From Planctomycetota bacterium (GTDB lineage: Bacteria; Planctomycetota; Phycisphaerae; UBA1845): 64,000 nt of DNA. The notes beneath the pieces are model-generated. The model was not told the origin of the DNA, made no database searches, and saw only the letters and a program-made list of their open reading frames with translations. Numbering within the stretch: the stretch's first letter is position 1; the number at the start of each line of letters is the position of its first letter. Positions 45,217 to 53,754 of this stretch are shown here, piece after piece. The stretch is taken from the NCBI GenBank assembly GCA_024276605.1, contig JAJRWX010000095.1:1-64000 (forward strand), written 5' to 3'. The translations under genes and the position numbers were made by a program.

Positions 45217-45245
45217 ATTCTATCTGACGCTGCGTCATCTCGCAA
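45217..45245 (-). promoter_or_regulatory. Promoter of tRNA-Leu
   Basis: Minus strand TTGCGA (45240-45245) and TAGAAT (45217-45222), 17 bp apart; the -10 box ends 13 bases before the tRNA. Confidence 0.55.
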
Positions 45246-45303
45246 CGCCTTTGCTCACCGAACCAAGATGACTTGGTGCGAGATAGATTAGGCAGGCTTG
45301 AGT

Positions 45304-45474
45304 GGGGTGGCATGGACAAGCGTCGCGTTGAATGGATCGCGGATGAAAAGAAACGTATGGGGCGACGCTTGCCGGTGCTTTTCCTCGGTTGCGCCTGCAC
45401 GGGCAAACGCCGCAAGGAACATCCATTGGATATTCGACAGCCCGATTCCGCGGCGTTTGTCCATGCCACCCACC
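45304..45474. repeat. Hairpin element related to the 33.5-kb MITE
   Basis: Ends are inverted copies: GGTGGCATGGACAAGCGTCG (from 45308) and its near-complement CGGCGTTTGTCCATGCCACC (to 45472). Internal half-copies (GGGCGACGCTTGCC, GGGCAAACGCCGC) repeat the motif. The core GGTGGCATGGRCAAG is shared with 33475-33490. No 9-bp target duplication or TGTCACAGCT ends were found here. The small frames in this stretch are by-products of the palindrome. Confidence 0.6.
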
Positions 45475-45547
45475 CGCCGAACCGCGATGACGGGTGGATT
45501 GGGAAGCTCCCTTGTCCTTCGATTGAAGATTTGCCTATCATACAGAC

Positions 45548-47488
45548 ATGGCCATTCTTGCGATCAATAACGTGACGCGGCAATTCGGGACTCAATTGGT
45601 CCTGAATGGCGCATCTTTTGAAGTCGAAGCCGGAGACATTGTCGGTCTGATCGGAGCCAATGGATCGGGGAAAACGACGCTGCTTCGTATGATGGCCGGC
45701 CTGGATCAACCCGACACCGGCGAGATTATCCGAGCCAGAGGGATGAGCGTTGGATTGCTTACCCAAGATCCGGTGCTGGATCTCGAGCGCACATTGCACG
45801 ACGAAGTGGCGGTCGCTTTCGAAGGACTGCTCAAATTGGAAAAAAAGCTTCATGCCATTTCTGAGGAGATGGCCGACTGTCACGACACGGCCCGCACGGC
45901 GGAACTGATGAAATCGTATGATAGGGTCCATCATGAGTTTATCGCCCGAGGCGGCGAGAAGTTTGAGGCTAAATTACATGAAGTGCTGGGAGGATTGGGA
46001 TTTTCCCTGGCTGAATATGACCATCAGATGGGTGAATTCTCCGGTGGGCAACGATGTCGAGCTGCCCTGGCCAGATTGCTACTGACCGATAGTTCCTTCC
46101 TATTGCTCGACGAACCGACCAACCACCTGGACATCGACGCCGTGCGCTGGTTGGAATACTACTTGGGCAGGCATACCGGCGGTGCGATAGTCGTTTCCCA
46201 CGATCGCTTTCTACTTGACAGGGTTTGTAGCCGTATCGTCGAATTAGAGCATGGTCGGGCGATTAGCTTTTCCGGGAATTACTCCACATACGCAAATACC
46301 AAAGAACTCCGCCTGTTGACACAGCAGCGTCAATATGAAAAAGATCAAGCGTTTATTGAAAAAGAAAAAGCGTTTATCGCTAAGCATCTTTCCGGCCAGC
46401 GGACTAAAGAGGCACAGGGTAGACGCACCAGGCTCAGGCGCAGGCTCGGTGATGGGGAGTTTGTTACAGAGACATCCAAATCCAGCAGATCAACCCGTAT
46501 TGTGTTCGACAACGATAAGAACCACGATAAAGGTGTTGTCTTACGTTGTGATGATCTAGCCTTTGCTTATGAAAAAACACCGACACTGTTTTCCAAGCTC
46601 TCTTTCCAACTTTACGGTAGTGAGCGCCTTGGTATTACCGGTGCGAACGGGTGTGGAAAAACGACGTTACTGCGCATTTTGTTATCCCAATTGTCGCCAA
46701 CCGAAGGGACGCTTAGCTACGAGCAGAAGACTTCCATTGGTTATTTCAGCCAAGAGTCGTTCCATCTTGATCCCAACCGAAACATATTAGATGAGATTCG
46801 ATCCGCACAACCGCAGTTAAGCGAAGAGGCTGCCCGCTCATATATGGCTCAGTTTCTTTTTACCGGCGAAGATGTTTTCAAACCAATAGGTAAGTTTTCC
46901 GGTGGAGAACAGTCGCGTGTACGCTTAGCCGTACTCATCCTGGAACAGCCGGACCTACTCATCATGGATGAACCGACGAACCACTTGGACATCGCTTCTC
47001 GCGAAGCGCTCGAACAAGCCCTTCAGGATTTTCCAGGGACGATTATCGTTGTTAGTCACGATCGCTATTTTCTCGATCAGATAGCCACCCGCATGTTGGT
47101 CTTCCGATCGGAAGGGTATGAAAATATAGTGGGCAACTATTCTGATTACATCGCCGGCGTTGAAGAGCGAAAAGCCAAGGCTGCCTCACAGGCTAAGCCT
47201 ATCTCGCCACCCCAACGAAAAACCACCGGCAAGAAAACTCGTAAACCTACAACGCAGCCAACACCCGCGCCGAGACTCACTGCGCAGTACGATCATCTTT
47301 CGGTTGATCAGTTGGAAGAGATGGTCATGGAAAAAGAAGTCGCCATTGCCCAGTTACAGGAACGCTTCGGAGAGACGAAAGTCCATAAAAATCCGGACCT
47401 CTTAGCTGAGCTTCAAGAAGAGTTGACCGCGCTGGAAGCAGAATTAGCCGTCTTGGACGAAGCTTGGCACGAGCGAGCGGATACGTAA
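45548..47488 (+). CDS. ABC-F family ATPase (Uup/EttA-like)
   Basis: 646 aa, no membrane helix. Two ABC cassettes: Walker A GANGSGKTTLLRM, signature SGGQRCRAAL and DEPTNHLD in the first; GANGCGKTTLLRI, SGGEQSRVRL and DEPTNHLD in the second. They are joined by the charged helical linker of the ABC-F family (EKDQAFIEKEKAFIAKHL). A Pro/Lys-rich segment leads to a C-terminal coiled coil (~590-646), the Uup type. These proteins act on the ribosome E site to relieve stalls or in DNA-structure tolerance, not transport. Confidence 0.93.
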   Translation: MAILAINNVTRQFGTQLVLNGASFEVEAGDIVGLIGANGSGKTTLLRMMAGLDQPDTGEIIRARGMSVGLLTQDPVLDLERTLHDEVAVAFEGLLKLEKKLHAISEEMADCHDTARTAELMKSYDRVHHEFIARGGEKFEAKLHEVLGGLGFSLAEYDHQMGEFSGGQRCRAALARLLLTDSSFLLLDEPTNHLDIDAVRWLEYYLGRHTGGAIVVSHDRFLLDRVCSRIVELEHGRAISFSGNYSTYANTKELRLLTQQRQYEKDQAFIEKEKAFIAKHLSGQRTKEAQGRRTRLRRRLGDGEFVTETSKSSRSTRIVFDNDKNHDKGVVLRCDDLAFAYEKTPTLFSKLSFQLYGSERLGITGANGCGKTTLLRILLSQLSPTEGTLSYEQKTSIGYFSQESFHLDPNRNILDEIRSAQPQLSEEAARSYMAQFLFTGEDVFKPIGKFSGGEQSRVRLAVLILEQPDLLIMDEPTNHLDIASREALEQALQDFPGTIIVVSHDRYFLDQIATRMLVFRSEGYENIVGNYSDYIAGVEERKAKAASQAKPISPPQRKTTGKKTRKPTTQPTPAPRLTAQYDHLSVDQLEEMVMEKEVAIAQLQERFGETKVHKNPDLLAELQEELTALEAELAVLDEAWHERADT

Positions 47489-47602
47489 GTAAGTGAAATC
47501 CGCGTTTAGTATAACCGCGATCATACAAGCTGCGTGTTTCAACCCGTGCGGATCTCCGCGCAGGCTAAAGCCAGCAACTCAATAGGTTTATAAGACAGTC
47601 GC

Positions 47603-50173
47603 CTATGGAAGGTTCCTACCATCCCATGCTTCATACACCCCGGCACCTTGAAGCAGATCTATAAGGCGTAGAAGATCTTGCGTGTTGGTACTGCCGTCGC
47701 GGTCCATGTCACTGTCCGATAAAGGCAGCGCTAAAGTATCCAACGAAGAAACTAAGGCAGTTAGGTCTACGAGGTTCGTCGTACCATTGCGGTCTGCATC
47801 TCCGGGGAGAAATCCCACGGCGCTTTCACTTCCGCTAAGCGAATGTGTAATAGTTGTTCTTGCTCCCGGATTTACAGGGCCTGACAAAGCGACCCGAATC
47901 ATGCCTACTGCCAACGAATCCGTTGTAACGGGTGTTGGTGCTACACCCATGCCACCTAGTTGTGAAACCTGATAATCGCCTGGTGCCGGAGTAATGCAGT
48001 TAGGGAAGTTATTAAAGGAAAAGTCAATCGTTTGTATACCCGTGGGATTAGAACCGTCCAGTTCAGTGGGTTGTAAGACATCTACGAAACCCGACATGGG
48101 ATCAGCCGCATTTAGTGTCATCGCCGCTTCGCAGGTAGCGCAGTCACCGGGTACGATCGTGCTGACGAGGACACTGTCCGGGTCGCCGACAAATGGTTTG
48201 AACAGGCCCAGCGTCACATTACCTATTGTCGGGCAGGTATCCGTTATCAATCTGAAATTGTAAGTAGTGCCCCAGCGTAGCGCGTTGGCCAAAGGATTTA
48301 CGTCCTGTGTATCTGTTGACCACGCAAGGGAACCACTGGTCTGCATTAAGGCCCAGTCGGCGCTGCTATAGGGTGAGCCGCTGTGCGAATCGATATCATG
48401 AAAACCCGTGCTCAGGACGGTAGCATCCATAGGTATCGGCACTGTGAAAGCCTGTCCACTCCTGTCGGAGTTCATGTTTAGCACGGCGTATTCATAGTGC
48501 CATGTACCGTCACCCATGTCCGTCGCCTTGGCCGCGACTAAAAAACGACCATCGTTGACCACGTCAACTATTTGAATGTCTACTGTGGGGTCAAAATCCT
48601 GCCAGGCTTGGATGGCTGGCTTCGAATCCTGCGTCGGCGTTGCGCTGATCCTCAGGAAATTGAAATTTAGCGGCGCTAATTCGAATAGGGCAAACTCTCG
48701 ATAGGCCATGTTATTGTTGTCTTTGTCCACCAGTGCATCATCAAACGTAACGTAATGCCCCTCGGCAAGGTAACGACTGTCGGGGTTTAAGGCGGGGATC
48801 AGATCATTATCATGGATTTGCACACGCCGTTTGATACCGTCTAAGGTATCGCCTAGGCTACTGCACGGGAAGCATAAATCAGGAGCAGGGGGGCATTCAC
48901 CAGATGTTCTGTCGCGAGAATCCCAACAAGTAAACAATCCGGTGACAGGGTTCACTTCATATCGTGGCCCAAGGTTTCGCTGAAAGCCGTTAAGCCCGGA
49001 AGAATACACATCGGAACAATTGGGGCCTAGAAAATCCGGTCCGGCACTGAGATCGCAAAATACGCCTGCTGGAGCACATAGACTATCCGTGCCGGCCTCG
49101 AAACCATGCTTTACCCAACTCATGCCAATCTGTTCCATGTTGCTTGGTCGTTGAACAATACCGTTGCCATCCCGTTGTTCTTCGTTGTAGCGGTACACGT
49201 TCTGCGCAATGACCGGATGTTGTTGTTCAATGAAAGGATCAAAAGGATCATTCGTATCGGGTGAGCTATTCCAATGAGCCGGCATATCTCCGATGTTACA
49301 ACTTACTGTGCCTATCGCGTACGAGGTAATTCCTGCCGTCGCATCTCTACCCAGGCGTGCAAAGCTCTGAAGTTCTTTAACGATCAGATCCACCCCTTCT
49401 CTGCACGTTCCGTTCATTAAATCGCACGTTCGACCCACCGGGCAGTCAGCATCCGTGGTACAGCTAATAACAGTTACAGCTGCTATTTTGCTGGTCGTAG
49501 TTTTACTTTGCCTGCCCATAGACCACCGCGTTGATGCCTCGTCACCGATCAACTCAGACTCCACCGTAAGTCTGGCAAAGCAAGTGCCCTGATATCGAGA
49601 AACGCCAAGCACCGTCGCAGAGTTTTCCGACAAACACAAATCCCCCGTTGCAGTGGATGTTTTCGTGACGTCATTTTCAATGTATGAATCGGGGAGAAAA
49701 TCGAATTCGATGGTTGGGGGCATTTTCCCAGAGATTGAAGCCGTGACATACCAATGTTTGTCATCACCAACATTGACAATGAGTCTGCTAATCTGAAAAT
49801 AGGTATCGGAATTACTGATTATAAATGCGCCGCGCGTGGTGATGACGTCTTGCGTCAACATGTGCTGACCTCTATCGCTCAGACCTTTTTCGGCATGGTT
49901 CGCAAGACTTGGCGTCGGGAGTATGGAGAAGGTGTACTGCGGCGGTTGATCGTCCGAGACGCGTTCCACCCCGGAAGGAACGTTCCAGCCTAATTCTTCC
50001 AAGATACCATCATAAAAGGTAAGCGTAACCGTGCCTTCAAGATGAACGCCGGTGGTGACGTTTGGGTTTTTTGCCTCAGCAGCGCGTCGAGCGCCGGGTA
50101 GGGCGACAAGCAACAATAACACCCAGGCACAACCTGCGCGCATGACAACAGACCTATGCGACCGAATGATCAT
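47603..50173 (-). CDS. Large secreted protein with C-terminal dockerin-type domain
   Basis: 856 aa. Signal peptide (CAWVLLLLVALPGARRAAEA); AGGGAG precedes ATG 50173. A long beta-rich body contains a Cys knot-like segment SCTTDADCPVGRTCDLMNGT (~230-250) and CFPCSSLGDTLDG. The last ~60 residues hold two EF-hand-like calcium loops, DADRNGTTNLVDLTAL and DMDRDGSTNTQDLLRL, a dockerin-like pair at the C-terminus. Function unknown; likely exported and part of the proteinaceous envelope or an extracellular assembly. No scaffoldin with cohesins is in the window. The compartment is inferred. Confidence 0.75.
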   Translation of the reverse strand: MIIRSHRSVVMRAGCAWVLLLLVALPGARRAAEAKNPNVTTGVHLEGTVTLTFYDGILEELGWNVPSGVERVSDDQPPQYTFSILPTPSLANHAEKGLSDRGQHMLTQDVITTRGAFIISNSDTYFQISRLIVNVGDDKHWYVTASISGKMPPTIEFDFLPDSYIENDVTKTSTATGDLCLSENSATVLGVSRYQGTCFARLTVESELIGDEASTRWSMGRQSKTTTSKIAAVTVISCTTDADCPVGRTCDLMNGTCREGVDLIVKELQSFARLGRDATAGITSYAIGTVSCNIGDMPAHWNSSPDTNDPFDPFIEQQHPVIAQNVYRYNEEQRDGNGIVQRPSNMEQIGMSWVKHGFEAGTDSLCAPAGVFCDLSAGPDFLGPNCSDVYSSGLNGFQRNLGPRYEVNPVTGLFTCWDSRDRTSGECPPAPDLCFPCSSLGDTLDGIKRRVQIHDNDLIPALNPDSRYLAEGHYVTFDDALVDKDNNNMAYREFALFELAPLNFNFLRISATPTQDSKPAIQAWQDFDPTVDIQIVDVVNDGRFLVAAKATDMGDGTWHYEYAVLNMNSDRSGQAFTVPIPMDATVLSTGFHDIDSHSGSPYSSADWALMQTSGSLAWSTDTQDVNPLANALRWGTTYNFRLITDTCPTIGNVTLGLFKPFVGDPDSVLVSTIVPGDCATCEAAMTLNAADPMSGFVDVLQPTELDGSNPTGIQTIDFSFNNFPNCITPAPGDYQVSQLGGMGVAPTPVTTDSLAVGMIRVALSGPVNPGARTTITHSLSGSESAVGFLPGDADRNGTTNLVDLTALVSSLDTLALPLSDSDMDRDGSTNTQDLLRLIDLLQGAGVYEAWDGRNLP

Positions 50174-50584
50174 CGGATGGCTCCCTTCCGCCTGCAGAGC
50201 TTGGCGGTTTTCCCCCTGTATCGATCTCCTCCCTACGTCGTCATATCACAAAATGACGGCGTATGACGCCTGACGATTATACATCGCGTCGGCCTCGCTC
50301 TCCACCATGAATTATGGATGGAATACATATCTCGGTTATCGGTCTCAGCGATAATAGCTTGTCTTGCTTGAGGTCGGTATGTCATACGGTATGACCAATA
50401 TCGTCGACAGTCATATTGCTGAAGGTATGGGTGCAACATGTATTTAACGAACCATCATTTATCTCGGCGCTAGCGTATTTCCGAATCCTCGTCATAGCGC
50501 CGTTAAAGTGGCGATTATGGGATTATATCGCCGATCATGGTTATATTCCTTGCATGGTGTGTTCCGAAATGCAGTCAATTTCCG
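50174..50584. other. Intergenic between divergent dockerin gene and cysteine operon
   Basis: 410 bp with no convincing gene. The notable site is the 15-bp palindrome GTCATACGGTATGAC (50381-50395), a candidate operator. The rest is AT-biased spacer with upstream control for the dockerin gene. Confidence 0.4.
50381..50395. promoter_or_regulatory. 15-bp palindrome, candidate operator
   Basis: GTCATAC-G-GTATGAC is a perfect dyad about 200 bp upstream of the cysteine-leader promoter and 208 bp from the dockerin gene start. No regulator can be named. Confidence 0.4.
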
Positions 50585-50613
50585 TTGACATGCCGCCGTT
50601 TATTCGGTACCAT
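50585..50613 (+). promoter_or_regulatory. Promoter of the cysteine leader / cysH transcript
   Basis: TTGACA (50585-50590, full consensus), 17-bp spacer, TACCAT (50608-50613). A start 7-8 bases after the -10 box falls at or next to A50621, the first base of the leader ATG, predicting a leaderless mRNA. The TACC-type -10 matches that of the tRNA-fMet promoter (TACCCT). Confidence 0.7.
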
Positions 50614-50620
50614 GTTTGCG

Positions 50621-50743
50621 ATGAAACGAACTAGTCTTCAATGTCGTGTGACGGGAATTCCAGGCCGTCCGTTCCGCATCTACGGTGGCACGAAGTGCGC
50701 TTGTTGTATCTGTTGTTGTAAACTCGCGAGAGGAGCGATCTGA
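50621..50743 (+). CDS. Cysteine-rich leader peptide of the cysH attenuator
   Basis: 40 aa: MKRTSLQCRVTG then, after a Gly/Arg/Pro segment, the codon run TGC GCT TGT TGT ATC TGT TGT TGT (50696-50719), reading C-A-C-C-I-C-C-C, and a short tail KLARGAI before TGA (50741-50743). Seven Cys in 40 residues is far above background. No Shine-Dalgarno precedes the ATG, but the promoter places the transcript start on it. The stop overlaps the antiterminator segment. Role inferred: ribosome stalling on Cys codons when Cys-tRNA is scarce. ATG 50612 or 50537 are possible but lie at or upstream of the promoter's -10 box. Confidence 0.7.
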   Translation: MKRTSLQCRVTGIPGRPFRIYGGTKCACCICCCKLARGAI

Positions 50744-50798
50744 ACCCGGGCATTGGTGCAAAAATCATTGATCCAACAAGCCTGCAGGGTTCGCTCCT
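50731..50798 (+). promoter_or_regulatory. Antiterminator pairing of the cysH leader
   Basis: AGGAGCG (50731-50737) and AACCC (50743-50747), separated by a 5-base bulge that includes part of the leader stop codon, are together complementary to GGGTTCGCTCCT (50787-50798). Forming this 12-bp pairing uses bases needed by both arms of the terminator (50787-50788 and 50796-50798), so the two folds exclude each other. A ribosome at the Cys codons leaves 50731-50747 free; a ribosome at the stop covers it. Confidence 0.7.
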
Positions 50799-50810
50799 GT
50801 GGGCTTTTTT
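50779..50810 (+). terminator. Rho-independent terminator (attenuator) upstream of cysH
   Basis: Stem AGCCTGCAGG (50779-50788) / CCTGTGGGCT (50796-50805) with loop GTTCGCT and the T run 50805-50810. Flanking CCAAC / GTTGG can extend the base. A second possible pairing links CAACAAGC (50774-50781) with GCTTGTTG inside the Cys codon run (50699-50706). It lies between the leader peptide and cysH, about 70 bases before the cysH start. Confidence 0.8.
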
Positions 50811-50876
50811 GTTGGTTTGAAGAACAAGAGTGCGTTGGCGACAAAGCATAGTAACTCACATGATGGAGTACAGGTA

Positions 50877-51593
50877 GTGAATTTACCAATTCTAAGCAAA
50901 GATTTGTCTACGCCGATAACCGAAGATGTCTCCACGGATGAATTCATTGCGTGGACGCTCAAACGGTTTAGTCATCAGCGTTTAGTGTTGACTTCATCCT
51001 TTGGCATGGAAGGTTGCGCACTTATCGACATGTATGCAAAACACAACGTGCCGTTGACCGTGATTTATCTGGATACTATGTTTTTCTTTCCGGAAACAAT
51101 CAAATTACGAGATACATTGATAGCGCGTTATCCACACATCGATTTCGTTAATCGTGGTACGGACTTAACGCCTGAGCAACAGGCCAAGAAATTCGGCGAT
51201 GAGCTTTGGAAGCGTGACCCCGACCTCTGTTGCACCCTGCGTAAGGTAGACCCCATGTACCAGGTCATGAATGAGATTGATGTATGGATCACAGGTCTTC
51301 GCCGAAGTCAATCGGCCACACGCGCTAACTTAAGGATGATCGAGTGGGATTGGCGATATCAACTCATCAAGGTTAGTCCTCTCGTGAAATGGGAGAGAGA
51401 AGACGTTTGGGCGTACATACAGGAGAATAAAGTACCTTATAATGAACTCCACGAAAAGGGCTATCCCACCGTAGGCTGTACGCATTGCACCAAGGTGGTT
51501 CCTGGTTCTACCATTGGTGAATACTCTCGCAAAGGTCGATGGAGCGATATGGAAAAAACAGAGTGTGGTCTACACGGTGGTGAAGGTATTTAG
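50877..51593 (+). CDS. cysH: Assimilatory (APS-type) adenylyl-sulfate reductase
   Basis: 238 aa. GTG 50877 is the best start: GGAG lies 8 bases upstream, and the longer frame from 50799 begins inside the terminator stem. Features: SSFGMEGCALIDM (sulfonucleotide loop), YLDTMFFFPET, GTDLTPEQQAKKFGDELW, the Cys pair DLCCTLRKV (~118-119) and GCTHC (~201/204) that bind a 4Fe-4S cluster and mark APS rather than PAPS reductases, and the catalytic Cys in TECGLHGGEGI at the C-terminus. It reduces adenylyl sulfate to sulfite with thioredoxin. Preceded by a cysteine-type attenuator and followed by siroheme genes. Confidence 0.95.
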   Translation: MNLPILSKDLSTPITEDVSTDEFIAWTLKRFSHQRLVLTSSFGMEGCALIDMYAKHNVPLTVIYLDTMFFFPETIKLRDTLIARYPHIDFVNRGTDLTPEQQAKKFGDELWKRDPDLCCTLRKVDPMYQVMNEIDVWITGLRRSQSATRANLRMIEWDWRYQLIKVSPLVKWEREDVWAYIQENKVPYNELHEKGYPTVGCTHCTKVVPGSTIGEYSRKGRWSDMEKTECGLHGGEGI

Positions 51594-51752
51594 TCATGCT
51601 CACATACGATCAATAGTGAACGCCACCGTATACAGCTTTGCAGGCTTTGGCCGAGATGAACCGATGAGTACCAGAGATTGATGCGAGCGTGGTCGTCTGT
51701 GATGAAAAGGTGAGATCATGTTGATCTTCTCCTGCGGGCATGGAAAATACTT

Positions 51753-52928
51753 ATGATGGAGAGAACCGTCCAAGTCCATACTGGCGATGATTTTTCTTGC
51801 ATGAACGAGCCGACGATCGATAAGTTATTCTATCTCGGTATCACGTACCAATCCGCGCCTCTGGCGATCCGGGAACATCTTCAAACTCAACCGGACGTAT
51901 GGTACGAAATTGCGCGTCAAGATCGTGATTCTAACTTGACGAATTTACTTGTTCTAGCGACCTGTGAACGGTTTGAGCTTTATATCTTGTCGAGTCGTAG
52001 ACCATCGACCCAATGGCAAGCAGACATGGCCCATGTTTTTGGACTATCACCCTTACGCATGGAAAAATACGTTCGATCGCTCGAGGGCGAACATGCAGCC
52101 AGGCATTTGTTCCGCGTAGCGGCCGGCTTGGAATCTCGTATTGTTGGTGAGCCGCATATTTTATGTCAGTTACGTCAGGCCTTTGATAAAGCAAAAGAGG
52201 CCCACAAGGTAGGAGCCACGCTTTCCGCGCTATGTCGCGCAGCCATTCATACCGGCAAGCGCGTGCGTAAAGAAACGGACATCAATCGGCACCTAAAGTC
52301 GATTGTTTCGCTGACGATTCAAGATATGAAGCGTTCGCTCCACGGTTTACAGCATAAACGTGTCGCCATCGTGGGGACGGGTACGCTCGCTACGGGCCTA
52401 GCGCTGGCTTTGAAGGGATGTTCAAACCGGATCGATATCGTCAGTGACAGCATGAGTCGTGCACGAACGCTGGCGAACCGTATCGACGGTCGGGTGTTAT
52501 CGCGTATTTCCTTTTTGTCGCAGTTGTCAGACTTCGATGCCGTCATTATGTGCACAACGTGCTCAACCTACGTGCTTCATCACGATATGGTCGCTCGGGA
52601 TAGATCGGGTGGTTTATCCATTTGGGATCTGTCTGCGCCAAGATCGGTCGAGCCTTCCGTGGGTAGCTTGGAGAGTGTTCGATTGATGTCCCTGGATGAT
52701 CTTATCCAAGGATTACCCGATTGCACGGAAGGGCTTGAAACCTGCGAATCTATTGTAGAACAGGAGTTATCCCGTCTACTAACGTGGTCCATCCATCGTC
52801 GCGTAGCGCCAAGCATTTCGCGTCTTATTAATATCGTACGTACGCAAGCGAGTCGACATGGCTGGGTGGTTGATTCCCGTAGATTGCATGATCAAATCAT
52901 AAGACTCAAACAAGAGGCAGCTGCTTGA
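51753..52928 (+). CDS. hemA: Glutamyl-tRNA reductase
   Basis: 391 aa. Catalytic Cys71 in LVLATCERFELY, substrate and tRNA region RVAAGLESRIVGEPHILCQLRQAF, NADPH domain KRVAIVGTGTLATGLALALKG, and a C-terminal dimerisation helix. First enzyme of tetrapyrrole synthesis by the C5 route. The NADPH domain uses GTGTLAT rather than GAGEMG, and the Cys motif is ATCERFE rather than STCNRTE, so it is a divergent HemA. ATG 51753 has GGAAAA upstream. Its placement with cbiX and cobA-hemD suggests dedication to siroheme. 159 bp separate it from cysH. Confidence 0.9.
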   Translation: MMERTVQVHTGDDFSCMNEPTIDKLFYLGITYQSAPLAIREHLQTQPDVWYEIARQDRDSNLTNLLVLATCERFELYILSSRRPSTQWQADMAHVFGLSPLRMEKYVRSLEGEHAARHLFRVAAGLESRIVGEPHILCQLRQAFDKAKEAHKVGATLSALCRAAIHTGKRVRKETDINRHLKSIVSLTIQDMKRSLHGLQHKRVAIVGTGTLATGLALALKGCSNRIDIVSDSMSRARTLANRIDGRVLSRISFLSQLSDFDAVIMCTTCSTYVLHHDMVARDRSGGLSIWDLSAPRSVEPSVGSLESVRLMSLDDLIQGLPDCTEGLETCESIVEQELSRLLTWSIHRRVAPSISRLINIVRTQASRHGWVVDSRRLHDQIIRLKQEAAA

Positions 52929-52968
52929 TCGTTCAAACGAAATCATACGGCTGTGTAAAGTTGAAATC

Positions 52969-53754
52969 ATGATCGGCCACGCGAATCATAGTCAAGCTCT
53001 GATTCTAGCCGCACATGGCTCAACCCATGAGCCGAGCGTCAACATACGAATACAAACATTGGTCGAGCATATTGGCAGCAGAAGCGATTTTTATGAAGTG
53101 ATCGCAGCTTTCCATCAGGGTGAACCGCGTTTCTGTGAAGCGCTCAATCACGTTGAATCCGATCAAATTTGTGTCGTTCCGCTGATGACAAGCGAAGGAT
53201 ACTATGCCACACAACAACTTTCTGCTGCACTAGCTTTGAATCCCCGCTTTGAAAAAGTAAATCTTTGGCAAACGCGACCCGTAGGAACGCATCCAGCGTT
53301 GGGAGTAACTATCGCTCATCGCGTAAAGCAATTGGCATCTAAATATGACATTGACATGACAAGTCTTTCGATTGTCCTGGTTGGTCACGGCACATCACGT
53401 CATACAGCTAGTCGTCAGGCAACCCAATCTATAGTCGAAGCCGTGAAACAACGATTATCCATAGCGCAGGTCTTCAGCGCATTCATCGATGACCAGCCGC
53501 CGATTGAATCTATTCTTCATCGTGCAGTGCATCAGTCGGTGATCGTGATTCCATTCCTCATGGGTGGTGGTACGCACGCTGTGCACGATTTACCGCGTCG
53601 TCTGGGACTTTCACTTGAACCTGAACGTAACAACCCGATCAATGGCTACGTCGATGGTAAACTTCTGATCGTGGACTATCCCGTAGGGCATTACCCGGAA
53701 ATAGCTGATTGGGTGATAAGCCTGGCTACTTCTGTTGTAGAGGCTGCACGATGA
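52969..53754 (+). CDS. CbiX-type sirohydrochlorin chelatase
   Basis: 261 aa made of two similar halves, each a CbiX/SirB domain. Half one: ALILAAHGSTHEPS with the metal-ligand His, VVPLMTSEGYYATQQL; half two: IVLVGHGTSRHTASRQAT, VIVIPFLMGGGTHAVHDLP. The product inserts Fe2+ (siroheme) or Co2+ (cobalamin) into sirohydrochlorin; with cysH and cobA-hemD nearby, ferrochelation for siroheme is the likely use. Its TGA overlaps the next gene's ATG (ATGA, 53751-53754), so translation is coupled. Confidence 0.87.
   Translation: MIGHANHSQALILAAHGSTHEPSVNIRIQTLVEHIGSRSDFYEVIAAFHQGEPRFCEALNHVESDQICVVPLMTSEGYYATQQLSAALALNPRFEKVNLWQTRPVGTHPALGVTIAHRVKQLASKYDIDMTSLSIVLVGHGTSRHTASRQATQSIVEAVKQRLSIAQVFSAFIDDQPPIESILHRAVHQSVIVIPFLMGGGTHAVHDLPRRLGLSLEPERNNPINGYVDGKLLIVDYPVGHYPEIADWVISLATSVVEAAR

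Noticed and set aside
45059-45934. 291-codon minus-strand frame
   Set aside because: It runs through the tRNA-Leu gene, the hairpin element and the ABC-F start, so it cannot be a gene.
50537-50620. Longer start for the Cys-rich leader ORF (ATG 50537)
   Set aside because: It is upstream of the -35/-10 boxes, so it would not be in the transcript if that promoter is the one used.
50799-50876. Longer cysH start at GTG 50799
   Set aside because: It lies in the 3' arm of the terminator with no ribosome site; GTG 50877 has GGAG at good spacing.
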